Of a DNA stretch of 64,000 nt, positions 52,409 to 61,648 are shown in pieces (position 1 is the stretch's first letter; every line of letters begins with the position of its first letter). Both the position numbers and the translations under genes were made by a program. A model generated the notes under the pieces. That model ran no database searches, was not told the DNA's origin, and worked only from the letters and a program-made list of their open reading frames with translations. Origin of the DNA: Streptomyces sp. NA02950 (lineage in GTDB: Bacteria; Actinomycetota; Actinomycetes; Streptomycetales; Streptomycetaceae). The stretch is from positions 7,160,001 through 7,224,000 of the forward strand of contig NZ_CP054916.1 of assembly GCF_013364155.1 (NCBI RefSeq). The letters are read 5' to 3'.

Positions 52409-54121
52409 ATGTCCGGGACGACCACGGGCCGCGATCGGCGGACGGCGGGCGTTCCCCGGCAATGGCGCGGAACCGAAGCGAGCGGCGGCGCGAATCGCTG
52501 GGTCGTCCTCCTCGTGCTCTGTGTCAGCCTGCTGCTCGTGGCCGTCGACGCCACCGTGCTCCATGTCGCGGTCCCCGCCGTCACCGAGGATCTGCGCCCC
52601 GGCTCGATCGAGCTGCTGTGGATCGTGGACGCCTATCCGCTGGTCTGCGCGTCCCTGCTGATCCTCTTCGGCACCCTCGGCGACCGCGTCGGCAGACGCC
52701 GTGTGCTGCTGCTCGGCTACGGGCTCTTCGGCGCCGCCTCGGCCCTCGCGGCCTTCGCCGCCACCCCCCAGATCCTTATCGCGGCCCGTGCCCTGCTGGG
52801 CATCGGCGGCGCGATGATCATGCCCGCCACGCTGTCGATCCTGCGCCAGGTCTTCCCCGACCGCCGGGAGCGCGCCCTGGCCATCGGCATCTGGAGTGCG
52901 GTGGCCGCCGTCGGCGCCGCCGTCGGACCGCTGCTCGGCGGCTTCCTGGTCGAGCACTTCTGGTGGGGCTCGGTCTTCCTGATCAACATCCCGCTGATGG
53001 CGGTGGCCCTGCCGGTGGGCCGCTGGCTGCTGCCGGAGTCCACCGGCGACGGCGACGGACCGTGGGACGTCCTGGGCGCGGTCATGGCGGCCTGCGGGCT
53101 GTTCTGCGTGGTCTTCGGTGTGAAACGGGTGGGCAGCGGCTCGGGGCTGCTGGAGCCGGTCACCGCCCTGCCGGTGCTGTGCGGCGTACTGCTGCTGGTG
53201 CTGTTCGTACGCCGTCAGCGGCGCCGGACGCATCCCCTGGTCGACCTCAATCTCTTCGCCCGGCCTGCCTTCTCGATCTCGGTCGGCTGCATCGTCCTGG
53301 CCCTGCTCGCGCTCGTCGGCCTGGAGCTCATAGCCGCCCAGTACCTCCAGCTCGTCCTGGGGCTCACCCCGCTCGAGACGGGGCTGCGGCTGCTCCCGCT
53401 CACCTTCGCCGCGATGGCCGCGGGGCTCGCGGGATCCCGGATGCTCCAGGGACTCGGCCCGCGCACCATGGTGGCGTTCGGCTTCGGGCTCACCGCCGTC
53501 GCCGTGCTCTCCCTCACCGTCATGGGCCAGGCCGACCGGCCCGGGGTGCTGGTCGGCGCCTTCGTCGTCCTTGGCTTCGGCCTGGAGACCACGCTCTTCG
53601 GCGCCTATGAGTCGATGCTCAACGAGGCGTCCGCGAAGTCGGCCGGTGGCGCGGCAGCCATCGGCGAGACCTCCTACCAACTCGGCGCCGGCATCGGCAT
53701 AGCGCTCCTCGGCAGCGTGATGAACGCCGCCTACAAGCCCGGCGTCTCCTCGGTCACCGGGGTGCCGCACCAGGCCGGCGCCGACGCCGGACAGTCGCTG
53801 GGCGCGGCGTACGAGGTCTCCCACGAGCTCGGCGGAGCGGCCGGAGAGGCGCTGCGCGCCGCCGCCCGCGCCTCGTTCGTCCACGGACTGCACGTCACGC
53901 TCGTGGTCAGCGCCGGACTGCTGCTGCTCGGGGCGCTGGCCGCGCTGCGGCTGCCGAAGGCGATGGAGTGCGCCCCCGCCGACGCGGAGGAGTGCGCTCC
54001 GGGTGCCGCCGACCGTGCGGATGCCCCGGCCCTCAGGGACGGTGTGCAGCGTGTGGACGGTGCGGACGTCCCGGTCCGACGCGACCGCGCGGCCGTCGTG
54101 GGCGCCGACTCCTCGGGCTGA
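52409..54121 (+). CDS. MFS transporter, DHA2 (14-helix) drug exporter family
   Basis: A 570-residue proton-coupled exporter with 14 predicted helices. The first helix is LLVLCVSLLLVAVDATVLHVAVP, motif A is GTLGDRVGRRRVLLLGYG, and motif C is AVGPLLGGFLVEHFWWGSVFLINIP, all typical of DHA2/QacA-type pumps. The last 75 residues form a hydrophilic tail. ATG 52409 follows gggagg at about 9 bases. It likely exports small hydrophobic or cationic compounds; no regulator is adjacent. Confidence 0.92.
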   Translation: MSGTTTGRDRRTAGVPRQWRGTEASGGANRWVVLLVLCVSLLLVAVDATVLHVAVPAVTEDLRPGSIELLWIVDAYPLVCASLLILFGTLGDRVGRRRVLLLGYGLFGAASALAAFAATPQILIAARALLGIGGAMIMPATLSILRQVFPDRRERALAIGIWSAVAAVGAAVGPLLGGFLVEHFWWGSVFLINIPLMAVALPVGRWLLPESTGDGDGPWDVLGAVMAACGLFCVVFGVKRVGSGSGLLEPVTALPVLCGVLLLVLFVRRQRRRTHPLVDLNLFARPAFSISVGCIVLALLALVGLELIAAQYLQLVLGLTPLETGLRLLPLTFAAMAAGLAGSRMLQGLGPRTMVAFGFGLTAVAVLSLTVMGQADRPGVLVGAFVVLGFGLETTLFGAYESMLNEASAKSAGGAAAIGETSYQLGAGIGIALLGSVMNAAYKPGVSSVTGVPHQAGADAGQSLGAAYEVSHELGGAAGEALRAAARASFVHGLHVTLVVSAGLLLLGALAALRLPKAMECAPADAEECAPGAADRADAPALRDGVQRVDGADVPVRRDRAAVVGADSSG

Positions 54122-54288
54122 CCTGGCGCGGAGCCCACGGACAGGCCCGAGTGGGTCTGGACGGCGGACAGGACCCGGCCGTAGCGTCGGAGCCGACACG
54201 GATGATCACCTGGCCGCGGGGCGGAGGCGCGCCCGGCGACCGGTAGGCGTCCGCCCCACCCGCCGTTTCCCACCGGAGGCCGCTACCC

Positions 54289-55473
54289 ATGTCCGCTGGC
54301 ACCCCGCCGTTCGACCCGAGCGACCCGTTGGGCATCGACGACCTCCTTTCACCCGAGGACCTGGCGGTCCGCGACACCGTGCGGCAGTGGGCCGCCGACC
54401 GCGTCCTGCCGCAGATCGCCGACTGGTACGAGCGCGGTGAGCTGCCCGGTATCCGCGAACTGGCCCGTGAGCTGGGCTCGATCGGGGCGCTCGGGATGTC
54501 GCTGACGGGCTACGGCTGCGCGGGCGCCGGCGCCGTCCAGTACGGACTGACCTGCCTGGAGCTGGAGGCCGCCGACTCCGGGATCCGCTCCCTGGTCTCG
54601 GTGCAGGGCTCACTGGCGATGTACGCGATCCACCGCTTCGGCTCCGAGGAGCAGAAGCAGCGGTGGCTGCCGGGGATGGCCGCCGGGGAGACCATCGGCT
54701 GCTTCGGGCTCACCGAGCCCGACATCGGCTCCGACCCGGCCGCCATGCGCACCTACGCCAAGCGGGACGGTTCCGACTGGGTGCTCACCGGCCGCAAGAT
54801 GTGGATCACCAATGGTTCGGTGGCCGGGGTCGCGGTGGTCTGGGCCCGTACCGACGAGGGCATCCGCGGCTTCGCCGTCCCCACCGACACCCCGGGCTTC
54901 TCGGCCCCCGAGATCAAGCACAAGTGGTCGCTGCGCGCCTCGGTCACCAGCGAACTGGTGCTGGACGAGGTACGGCTGCCCGCCGACGCCGTGCTGCCCG
55001 AGGCCACCGGGCTGCGCGGACCGCTGAGCTGTCTCGGCCACGCCCGCTACGGCATCGTCTGGGGTGCGATGGGCGCGGCCCGTGCGTCGTTCGACGCGGC
55101 GCTCGACTACTCCCGGACCCGGGAGCAGTTCGGCCGCCCGATCGGCGGCTTCCAGCTCACCCAGGCCAAACTGGCCGACATGGCGCTGGAGCTGCACAAG
55201 GGTGTGCTGCTGGCCCACCACCTGGGGCGGCGGATGGACGCGGGGCGGCTCCGCCCCGAGCAGGTCAGCTTCGGCAAGCTGAACAACGTGCGGGAGGCGA
55301 TCGAGATCTGCCGCACGGCCCGGACCATCCTGGGCGCCAACGGGATCTCGCTGGAGTACCCGGTGATGCGGCATGCCACGAATCTGGAGTCGGTGCTCAC
55401 CTACGAGGGCACCGTCGAGATGCACCAACTGGTGCTCGGCAAGGCGCTCACCGGACTCGACGCGTTCCGGTGA
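54289..55473 (+). CDS. Acyl-CoA dehydrogenase, glutaryl-CoA dehydrogenase type
   Basis: A 394-residue FAD flavoenzyme. Signature blocks are ADSGIRSLVSVQGSLAMYAI, CFGLTEPDIGSDPAAMRTYA, ITNGSVAGVAVVWARTDEGIRGF and the catalytic-Glu segment LESVLTYEGTVEMHQLVLGKALTG. The S-x-SVQGSL and TYEGT patterns match glutaryl-CoA dehydrogenases (lysine/tryptophan breakdown), though other acyl-CoA substrates are possible. ATG 54289 has ggagg 10 bases upstream. It is followed by a dispersed repeat and the SepF-like gene on the other strand. Confidence 0.92.
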   Translation: MSAGTPPFDPSDPLGIDDLLSPEDLAVRDTVRQWAADRVLPQIADWYERGELPGIRELARELGSIGALGMSLTGYGCAGAGAVQYGLTCLELEAADSGIRSLVSVQGSLAMYAIHRFGSEEQKQRWLPGMAAGETIGCFGLTEPDIGSDPAAMRTYAKRDGSDWVLTGRKMWITNGSVAGVAVVWARTDEGIRGFAVPTDTPGFSAPEIKHKWSLRASVTSELVLDEVRLPADAVLPEATGLRGPLSCLGHARYGIVWGAMGAARASFDAALDYSRTREQFGRPIGGFQLTQAKLADMALELHKGVLLAHHLGRRMDAGRLRPEQVSFGKLNNVREAIEICRTARTILGANGISLEYPVMRHATNLESVLTYEGTVEMHQLVLGKALTGLDAFR

Positions 55474-55507
55474 GCGGCGGGCGAGTGAGCCGAAGGGGCG
55501 CGGCCCT

Positions 55508-55606
55508 GTCGAAAGGGAGAGCGCGCGGAGACCCCGAGGAACGAGGGGCCGAGCACGGTCGACCGTCGACAGGGACTCAGGCGCCCCGGAGGAGAACCGA
55601 GCCTCC
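55508..55606. repeat. Dispersed non-coding repeat, copy B
   Basis: About 100 bases align with 23104-23208, sharing the 20-mer gagcacggtcgaccgtcgac (55551-55570) plus flanking blocks in the same order. It lies between convergent genes here, while copy A lies upstream of a gene, so it is a repeated element rather than part of a gene. Confidence 0.75.
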
Positions 55607-55620
55607 GAAAAAGGAGGCCA

Positions 55621-56055
55621 TCAGCTCTGGTTGAAGAAGCCGCCGATCGAGCGGTTGGCCTCACCGCTGACGATCTGGTAGTCGGCCGGAGTGAGGAGGA
55701 AGACGCGGTTGGCGACGCGCTCGATCGAACCGCGCAGCCCGAACGTCAGCCCCGCCGCGAAGTCCACCACCCGCTTGGCGTCGGCGGGCTCCATCGTCGT
55801 CAGATTGACGATGACCGGGACGCCTTCCCGGAAGAGCTCACCGATGCCCCGGGCGTCCCGGAAGCCGTCCGGGGTGACCGTGGCGATACGCGTGCCCTGG
55901 TCCTGCGCGGCCTGGTCGGCCACCCGCACGCGCGGGTCGGTCACCCAGGAGTCGCCGGGCTCGGGCCCCTCGGCGTAGTCGTCGTCGTAGTAGCGCTCGT
56001 CATCGCTGTCGTCGACGAGGCCAAGCCAGGCACTCGCCTTGCGTACCGATCCCAT
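55621..56055 (-). CDS. sflA: SepF-like cell-division protein (SflA-type paralog)
   Basis: A 144-residue SepF-family protein. The N-terminal amphipathic helix [13 protein letters not shown] suits membrane binding. An acidic linker follows, then the SepF core [73 protein letters not shown]. SepF tethers FtsZ to the membrane in Gram-positives. The canonical sepF sits in the dcw cluster, so this stand-alone copy beside an acyl-CoA dehydrogenase is most like the SflA paralog of S. coelicolor; the symbol rests on family and context. Confidence 0.9.
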   Translation of the reverse strand: MGSVRKASAWLGLVDDSDDERYYDDDYAEGPEPGDSWVTDPRVRVADQAAQDQGTRIATVTPDGFRDARGIGELFREGVPVIVNLTTMEPADAKRVVDFAAGLTFGLRGSIERVANRVFLLTPADYQIVSGEANRSIGGFFNQS

Positions 56056-56287
56056 GGACGCCTCCTTTCGCTAACGGTGTGTACTGTCCGCCCCTCCATG
56101 GTCGTCCATGATGCGGATGGTGTGCCACGTGGATTGCGGCCGCACAGGGGATTCGTGACGTTACTGGTGCACAACGCCTGGCGCCATATCAGAGTTCCAC
56201 CTGCTTAAGGCGGCTGACGGAGCGCTGGGTAGACTCCGCGGGGCCGGACGGGTGACGTCGGGGACGTACGGGTGAACGGGGATCTTT

Positions 56288-57541
56288 GTGTTTGGCATTA
56301 TCCGGCCTTGCCGCCATCGTCTGTCGGAAAACCTCCGGACGGAGTGGATGGCGCATCTGTGCGGGTTGTGCCTCGCATTGAGGGGTGATCACGGACAGTT
56401 CGCCCGGATTGCCACCAATTACGACGGTCTGGTGATCTCCGTATTGGTGGAGGCCCAGGCCGGACGCTCCGACGGCTGGCGGCGTACCGCCGGGCCGTGC
56501 CCGCTGCGCGGAATGCGCACCGCCTCCGTCGCCCGGGGCGAGGGCGCCCGGCTGGCCGCCACCGTCTCCCTGGTGCTGGCCTCGGCGAAGATGCGTGACC
56601 ATGTGGAGGACGGCGACGGGGCGTTGGCCCGGCGGCCGGTCGCCGCGGCTGCCCGCCGGGTCGCCGCCCGCTGGGACCGGGCCGGTGCGCGCAGCGGCGC
56701 CGAGATCGGCTTCGACACGGCCGTCCTCCTCGACGCGGTCGGCCGGCAGACCGGGATCGAGAGCGTCGCCGGTCTCGGCACCTCGCTGCTGACCGTCACC
56801 GAGCCCACCGAGACCGCGACCGCCGCGGCCTTCGGGCACACCGCGATCCTGGCCGGGCGGCCGGAGAACCGGGCCCCGCTGGAGGAGGCCGGACGGCTCT
56901 TCGGACGGCTGGCCCATCTGCTGGACGCGGTGGAGGACCTGGCCGAGGATGCCGAGACCGGCGCCTGGAACCCGATCGCCGCGACCGGTACGGACCTCGC
57001 CGAGGTGCGCAGGCTCTGCGACGACGCGGTGCACGGGGTGCGGCTGGCCCTCCGGGACGCCCGGTTCGCGAGCAAGGGTTCCGGCAAGCTGGCCCATGTG
57101 CTGCTGGCGCACGAACTGCCGCGCGCGGTGGACCGCGCCTTCGGCACCACCGGCTGTGCGCACCCCCATGCCCCGGACGCGGCGCACGGCGCGGACGCGG
57201 TGCGCGTCCCGGACGCGGCGCACGGCACGCCGCCCCCGCAGTCGCCGTGGATCAACAACCCGCACGGACCCGGCGGCGCGCCGCCCGAGCCGCCGGACCG
57301 GGGGCGTCGGCGCGGACTGATAGCCGGGTGCGCGGTGTGGACCGGGCTCTGCTGCACCTGTCAGGTGTGCTGCAAGGATCCGTACCACGACCCGTGGACC
57401 GGTCAGCCGCGCGAAGGGCTGTGCCACAAGTGCGATGACTGCTCGGACTGCTGCGATTGCTGTGACTGCTGCAACTGCTGCAACTGCTGCAACTGTGACT
57501 GCTGCGACGGTTGCGACTGCGGGTGTGACTGCGGCTGTTGA
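56288..57541 (+). CDS. DUF5685 family protein with extreme cysteine-rich C-terminus
   Basis: A 417-residue protein of unknown function. The N-terminus MFGIIRPCRHRLSENLR and AHLCGLCLALRGDHGQFARI, then AGPCPLRGM, give the DUF5685 pattern with conserved Cys residues. Helical sequence runs to about 290, a Pro/Gly/His linker to about 345. The end is spectacular: 27 Cys in the last 70 residues, 20 of them in the last 36, in CCD/CCN repeats with Asp and Asn between. GTG 56288 is preceded by cgggga. No signal peptide. Metal binding is the natural guess; it is not shown. Confidence 0.85.
   Translation: MFGIIRPCRHRLSENLRTEWMAHLCGLCLALRGDHGQFARIATNYDGLVISVLVEAQAGRSDGWRRTAGPCPLRGMRTASVARGEGARLAATVSLVLASAKMRDHVEDGDGALARRPVAAAARRVAARWDRAGARSGAEIGFDTAVLLDAVGRQTGIESVAGLGTSLLTVTEPTETATAAAFGHTAILAGRPENRAPLEEAGRLFGRLAHLLDAVEDLAEDAETGAWNPIAATGTDLAEVRRLCDDAVHGVRLALRDARFASKGSGKLAHVLLAHELPRAVDRAFGTTGCAHPHAPDAAHGADAVRVPDAAHGTPPPQSPWINNPHGPGGAPPEPPDRGRRRGLIAGCAVWTGLCCTCQVCCKDPYHDPWTGQPREGLCHKCDDCSDCCDCCDCCNCCNCCNCDCCDGCDCGCDCGC
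57433..57538 (+). repeat. Cys-codon tandem repeat in the DUF5685 tail
   Basis: Short-period repeats of 9 bases (for example tgctgcaac repeated around 57466-57493) encode the CCN/CCD units. The period and near-identity suggest expansion by slippage. Confidence 0.7.
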
Positions 57542-57825
57542 GGAACGGCCGAGCGCGAGGGGAGGGGGAGCGCTGAGGCGGGTGTGAAGACGCGTGAGAA
57601 CGCGGGCATACGGGGCCACATCGGACAGAGCGTGCGATGGGCGGCGAAGCCTCCCGAAGGCATCGGAGGCGGGCGGTCAGCCCGAACAGGACGACGACCA
57701 CACCCGACCGAAGTCGATGTGGTCGCGGGTGACCAGTCGCTGCCATGAATGCATGGGCCAAGTGGAGCAGCCTTCCGCCTGTGCGTCAACTGCGGTGAGA
57801 CGCGGTGCTCACAGTTCGGACAGCC

Positions 57826-57856
57826 TTGACAAGCAGCCGTAGGGACGCCTTAATCT
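57826..57856 (+). promoter_or_regulatory. Probable promoter of the right-end operon
   Basis: A perfect -35 ttgaca (57826-57831) and a -10-like taatct (57851-57856) have a 19-base spacer, slightly long. The predicted start near 57863 leaves a leader of about 75 bases. Confidence 0.5.
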
Positions 57857-57902
57857 CGGCGCCAGGCCGTGCTGAGGGGCGCGGCCGGGTGTGCAGGCAA
57901 TG

Positions 57903-57926
57903 CGTGAGTTCACTTCAGAACTCACG
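57903..57926 (+). promoter_or_regulatory. Leader hairpin adjoining the ribosome binding site
   Basis: A 9-bp perfect inverted repeat cgtgagttc (57903-57911) / gaactcacg (57918-57926) with loop acttca. Its last base overlaps the first G of the ggag site for the following gene, so it could hide or expose the site, or be an operator. Confidence 0.6.
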
Positions 57927-57937
57927 GAGCCTTTCGT

Positions 57938-59878
57938 ATGTCCGCGATCCCGGACCTCCCGCCCCGAACCCCCCGGTCTTCCCTGTCCTCCGCTTCCCCA
58001 CGGCCCTCCCGGCCGTCCGCCGTGGTCGTCGTCGGCGCGGGCCCGCGGGCCACCGGGCTGGTGGAGCGGCTCGCCGCCAACGCCCCCGAGCTGTACGGCG
58101 ACGGCGCACCGCCCTTCGCCGTGCATCTGGTCGACCCGTATCCGCCCGGCGGCGGCCGGATCTGGCGCCCCGACCAGTCCCCGCTGCTGTGGATGAACTC
58201 CATGGCCGAGGACGTCACGATGTTCACCGACGAGTCGGTGGAGCGCGACGGACCGGTCCGCCCCGGCCCCTCCCTCGCCGAATGGGCGGCACAGCTCCGC
58301 GACGGCGAGCTGCCCGGCACCTCGCTCCGCGCACTGCCGCCCGAACTCGCCGCCGAGGCCGCCACGCTGACCGGTCAGACCTTCGCCACCCGACGGCTCC
58401 AGAGTGCCTATCTGCGCTGGGTGTACGAGCGCTCGGTGGCCGCCCTGCCGCCCGGTGTCACCGTCCATGAGCACCGGTACCGCGCCGTACGGATCACCGG
58501 CCCGCGCGACGGACGCCAGCAGGTGTGGCTGGAGGGCCGGGCCACCCCGATCACGGCCGACGCCGTGGTCCTCGCCCTCGGCCACCTCGACGCCGAACCC
58601 GACGCCGAACAGCGGGCGCTCACCGCGTTCGCCGCCGAGTACGGACTCGTCCATCTCCCGCCGGAGTTCACCGCCGACAGCGATCTGAGCGGGCTGCGCC
58701 CCGGTGAGCCGGTGCTCGTCCGCGGCCTCGGGCTCGCCTTCATCGATCTGATGGTGCTGGTCACCGAGGGCCGTGGCGGCCGCTACGAACGCGGGCCGGA
58801 CGGGGAGCTGACGTACCGGCCGTCCGGACGCGAACCCGTACTGCACGTCGGCTCGCGCCGCGGCGTTCCGTACCATGCCAAGATCGGCTACCCGCTGGAC
58901 GGCGAACGGCCCCCGCTGCCCCGCTTCTTCGGCCCGGCCGAGGTCGACGCACTGCTGCGGCGGCCAGAACGGCCCGACTTCCGGCGCGACATCTGGCCGC
59001 TGATCGACAAGGAACTCGGCTACGCCCACTACCACCGGCTGTTCACCGCCCACCCCGGGCGCACCGCCCTGGACTGGCCGGCCTTCGAGGAGCGGTACGC
59101 CGCCTGCCCGCCCGGCAGCCCCGCACTCGCCGCCCTGGTCGCCTCGGCCGTCCCCGATCCGGCCGACCGGCTGGACCTCGACGCCCTGGACCATCCGCTG
59201 GCCGGGCTGCGGTACCCCACCGACGAAACGCTGCAGCAGGGTGTGCGCGGCTGGATCGAGGCCGACCTCGCCCGCCGCCACAACCCCGAACACAGCCCCG
59301 ACCTGGCCGTTTTCCTCGCCCTGCTGTCCGTCTACGGGCAGCTGATCCGGCTCGGCGACATCGGCGGCTGGTGGCACGGCTTCTTCAGCTATCTCGCCTC
59401 CGGACCGCCCGGACCGCGGCTGGAACAGCTGCTCGCCCTCTCCCGCGCCGGAGTGGTCCGCTTCCTCGGCGCCGAGCTGACCGTCACCGCCGACCCCGGA
59501 CGCGGTGTGTTCCGGGCGACCGGCGCCGGCCTGCCCGGACACTCCGTCGAGGCCCGCGCCCTGGTCGAGGCCCGGCTGCCGGAACCCACCGTGGAGCGCA
59601 CCCGCGATCCGCTGCTGCGCGCACTGCACCGCAACGGCGCGTCCGCCACCCCGGCCGGACTGCTCGCCGTCAGCTCCGGCGACGGCCGGATCCTGGACCG
59701 GGCCGGACGCCCGCATCCGCGCCGCTTCGCGCTGGGGCCGCACACCGACGCCCGCGCCTCCGGCGCCTTCGCCCGGCCGCGCACCAACGCGCCCGCGTTC
59801 CGGCAGAACGACGCGACCGCGCGGGCCCTTCTCCGCTGTCTGCGCGAACTGGCCCGTAGCGCCCCGCTCTCCGCCTGA
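57938..59878 (+). CDS. FAD/NAD(P)-binding oxidoreductase-like protein
   Basis: A 646-residue protein of the FAD-NAD(P)-binding (NAD_binding_9) class. The dinucleotide motif [22 protein letters not shown] lies near residue 29, followed by [26 protein letters not shown] and, at about 200-275, [12 protein letters not shown] and [23 protein letters not shown]. The rest is helical and unassigned. It could be a flavin-dependent N-hydroxylase-like or reductase partner for the downstream monooxygenases. ATG 57938 has ggag 8 bases upstream. First gene of the operon. Confidence 0.85.
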   Translation: MSAIPDLPPRTPRSSLSSASPRPSRPSAVVVVGAGPRATGLVERLAANAPELYGDGAPPFAVHLVDPYPPGGGRIWRPDQSPLLWMNSMAEDVTMFTDESVERDGPVRPGPSLAEWAAQLRDGELPGTSLRALPPELAAEAATLTGQTFATRRLQSAYLRWVYERSVAALPPGVTVHEHRYRAVRITGPRDGRQQVWLEGRATPITADAVVLALGHLDAEPDAEQRALTAFAAEYGLVHLPPEFTADSDLSGLRPGEPVLVRGLGLAFIDLMVLVTEGRGGRYERGPDGELTYRPSGREPVLHVGSRRGVPYHAKIGYPLDGERPPLPRFFGPAEVDALLRRPERPDFRRDIWPLIDKELGYAHYHRLFTAHPGRTALDWPAFEERYAACPPGSPALAALVASAVPDPADRLDLDALDHPLAGLRYPTDETLQQGVRGWIEADLARRHNPEHSPDLAVFLALLSVYGQLIRLGDIGGWWHGFFSYLASGPPGPRLEQLLALSRAGVVRFLGAELTVTADPGRGVFRATGAGLPGHSVEARALVEARLPEPTVERTRDPLLRALHRNGASATPAGLLAVSSGDGRILDRAGRPHPRRFALGPHTDARASGAFARPRTNAPAFRQNDATARALLRCLRELARSAPLSA

Positions 59879-59943
59879 CCTGAGCGGGCCCCTTTCCGCC
59901 TCCCGGCGCCCGTCCGTCCTCATCTCCTCGAAGGACCTATCCC

Positions 59944-60831
59944 GTGTCACTGACCTCCGAGCCACCCCTGAAAACCGCACCCGAACCCACCCCGTCCGAG
60001 GACTACTCCGCGCTCAAGGTCGTCCCCGTACGCCACCCCTGGCGCTGGGTCGCGGTCGCCGTCACCGCCGTCCTGGTCGCGCAGTTCGCCCATGGCCTGG
60101 TCACCAACCCCGGCTGGGAATGGGAGGTGTTCGCCCAGTTCTTCGCCACCGAGACCATCCTCAAGGCGGTCTGGATCACCATCCAGCTCACCTTCTACGG
60201 CACCGCGCTCGGCTTCGCCCTCGGTATCGTGCTGGCCTTCATGCGGCTGTCCGCCAGCCCGTTCCTGAAGTCGGTGGCGTTCACCTACATCTGGGCGTTC
60301 CGCTCCATCCCGCTCATCGTCCAGCTCCTCTTCTGGTTCAATCTCACCTACCTCTACAAGCGGCTGGACTTCGGCATCCCCTTCGGCCCCGGCTTCTTCT
60401 CCTTCGACACCGCGGGCCTGGTCGGCGCGATGAGCGCGGCGGTCCTCGGACTCGCCCTGCACCAGGCGGCCTACGCGGCGGAGATCGTGCGCGGGGGAGT
60501 GCTGGCCGTGGACAGCGGACAGCTGGAGGCGGCGGCCGCGCTCGGCATCCCCCGGCTGCGCCAACTGCGCCGGATCGTACTGCCGCAGGCGATGCGCTCG
60601 ATCCTGCCCAACGCCGCCAACGAGGTCATCTCCCTCTTCAAGGGCACCTCGATCGTCTCCGTCATGGCGATCGGCGAACTCTTCTACCAGGTGCAGGTCG
60701 TCTACGGCCGCAACGGCCGGGTCGTACCGCTGCTGATGGTGGCGACCGTCTGGTACATCATCCTGACCACCGTGCTCTCCGTCGCGCAGTACTACGTCGA
60801 GCGCCACTTCGCCCGGGGAGCCACCCGATGA
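59944..60831 (+). CDS. Polar-amino-acid-type ABC transporter permease
   Basis: A 295-residue His/Glu/Gln/Arg/opine-family permease. The conserved segment [47 protein letters not shown] and the ATPase-docking loop [52 protein letters not shown] are clear. It has about five helices after a hydrophilic N-terminus. GTG 59944 follows aagga. It overlaps the ATPase start (atga). Confidence 0.93.
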   Translation: MSLTSEPPLKTAPEPTPSEDYSALKVVPVRHPWRWVAVAVTAVLVAQFAHGLVTNPGWEWEVFAQFFATETILKAVWITIQLTFYGTALGFALGIVLAFMRLSASPFLKSVAFTYIWAFRSIPLIVQLLFWFNLTYLYKRLDFGIPFGPGFFSFDTAGLVGAMSAAVLGLALHQAAYAAEIVRGGVLAVDSGQLEAAAALGIPRLRQLRRIVLPQAMRSILPNAANEVISLFKGTSIVSVMAIGELFYQVQVVYGRNGRVVPLLMVATVWYIILTTVLSVAQYYVERHFARGATR

Positions 60832-61589
60832 CCGCCATGGTCGACATCCGCTCGGTCCACAAGAGCTTCGGGACCCTGGAGGTGCTGCGCGGTATCGACC
60901 TCCAGGTGCGCACCGGAGAGGTGGCCGTGGTCCTCGGACCGTCCGGGTCCGGCAAGTCCACCCTGCTGCGCGCCATCAACCACCTGGAGAAGGTGGACAG
61001 CGGCTGGATCAGCGTCGGCGGCTCACTGGTCGGCTACCGCCGACAGGGCAACCGGCTGCACGAGCTGCGCGAGCGCGAGATCCTCAAACAGCGCACCCGG
61101 ATCGGGTTCGTCTTCCAGAACTTCAACCTCTTCCCGCATCTGACGGTGCTGGAGAACATCACCGAGGCACCGGTCTCGGCGCTGCGCCGCCCCCGCAAGC
61201 AGGCGGTCGAGAACGCCGAAGCGCTGCTGGCCCGGGTCGGTCTCGCGGAAAAGGCGTCCGCGTACCCCCGGCAGCTCTCCGGCGGACAGCAGCAGCGGGT
61301 GGCCATCGCCCGCGCTCTCGCCCTGGAACCGGAGCTGCTGCTCTTCGACGAGCCGACCTCCGCGCTCGACCCCGAACTGGTCGGTGAGGTCCTGGACGTC
61401 ATCAAGGACCTGGCCCACCAGGGCACCACCATGGTCGTCGTCACCCATGAGATCGGCTTCGCCCGCGAAGTGGCCGACACCGTGGTCTTCATGGACGGCG
61501 GCCGGATCGTCGAGCAGGGCCCGCCGGCAGAGGTGCTCGACCACCCCCGTGAGCCCCGGACCAAGGAGTTCCTCTCCAAGGTCCTGTGA
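60828..61589 (+). CDS. Amino-acid ABC transporter ATP-binding protein
   Basis: A 253-residue GlnQ/TcyC-type ATPase. Walker A is GPSGSGKST, the Q-loop is [14 protein letters not shown], the signature is LSGGQQQRV, Walker B is [13 protein letters not shown], and the switch His is in [32 protein letters not shown] 60828 overlaps the permease stop, with ggggag upstream. It powers import with the adjacent permease and lipoprotein. Confidence 0.95.
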   Translation: MTAMVDIRSVHKSFGTLEVLRGIDLQVRTGEVAVVLGPSGSGKSTLLRAINHLEKVDSGWISVGGSLVGYRRQGNRLHELREREILKQRTRIGFVFQNFNLFPHLTVLENITEAPVSALRRPRKQAVENAEALLARVGLAEKASAYPRQLSGGQQQRVAIARALALEPELLLFDEPTSALDPELVGEVLDVIKDLAHQGTTMVVVTHEIGFAREVADTVVFMDGGRIVEQGPPAEVLDHPREPRTKEFLSKVL

Positions 61590-61648
61590 CCCGCCCGCCG
61601 TTGTCGAACGGCACCACCACCCCGTACACCCACGCAAGGAGCAACCCC

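Larger units (their letters stand above)
57542..57937. other. 396-base intergenic region before the oxidoreductase/ABC operon
   Basis: It contains a probable promoter at 57826-57856 and a leader hairpin at 57903-57926 (both listed). The first 280 bases show nothing I can name; a weak 6-bp hairpin near 57650-57671 may end the DUF5685 transcript. Confidence 0.5.

Noticed and set aside
52331..54199. Long antisense open frame opposite the MFS exporter
   Set aside because: Gly/Gln/Arg-rich shadow typical of high-GC third positions; the sense frame has a clear 14-helix transporter with a good ribosome binding site.
57433..57541. Cys-rich tail considered as a separate ribosomally made peptide precursor
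   Set aside because: It is continuous in frame with the DUF5685 domain, has no own start or binding site, and no modification enzyme gene is adjacent.
57900..58196. Upstream ATG in the right-end leader, a possible regulatory small ORF (MREFTSELTEP...)
   Set aside because: It does not end before the main gene but runs nearly 300 bases in another frame across it, and has no binding site; the hairpin itself is the better-supported signal.
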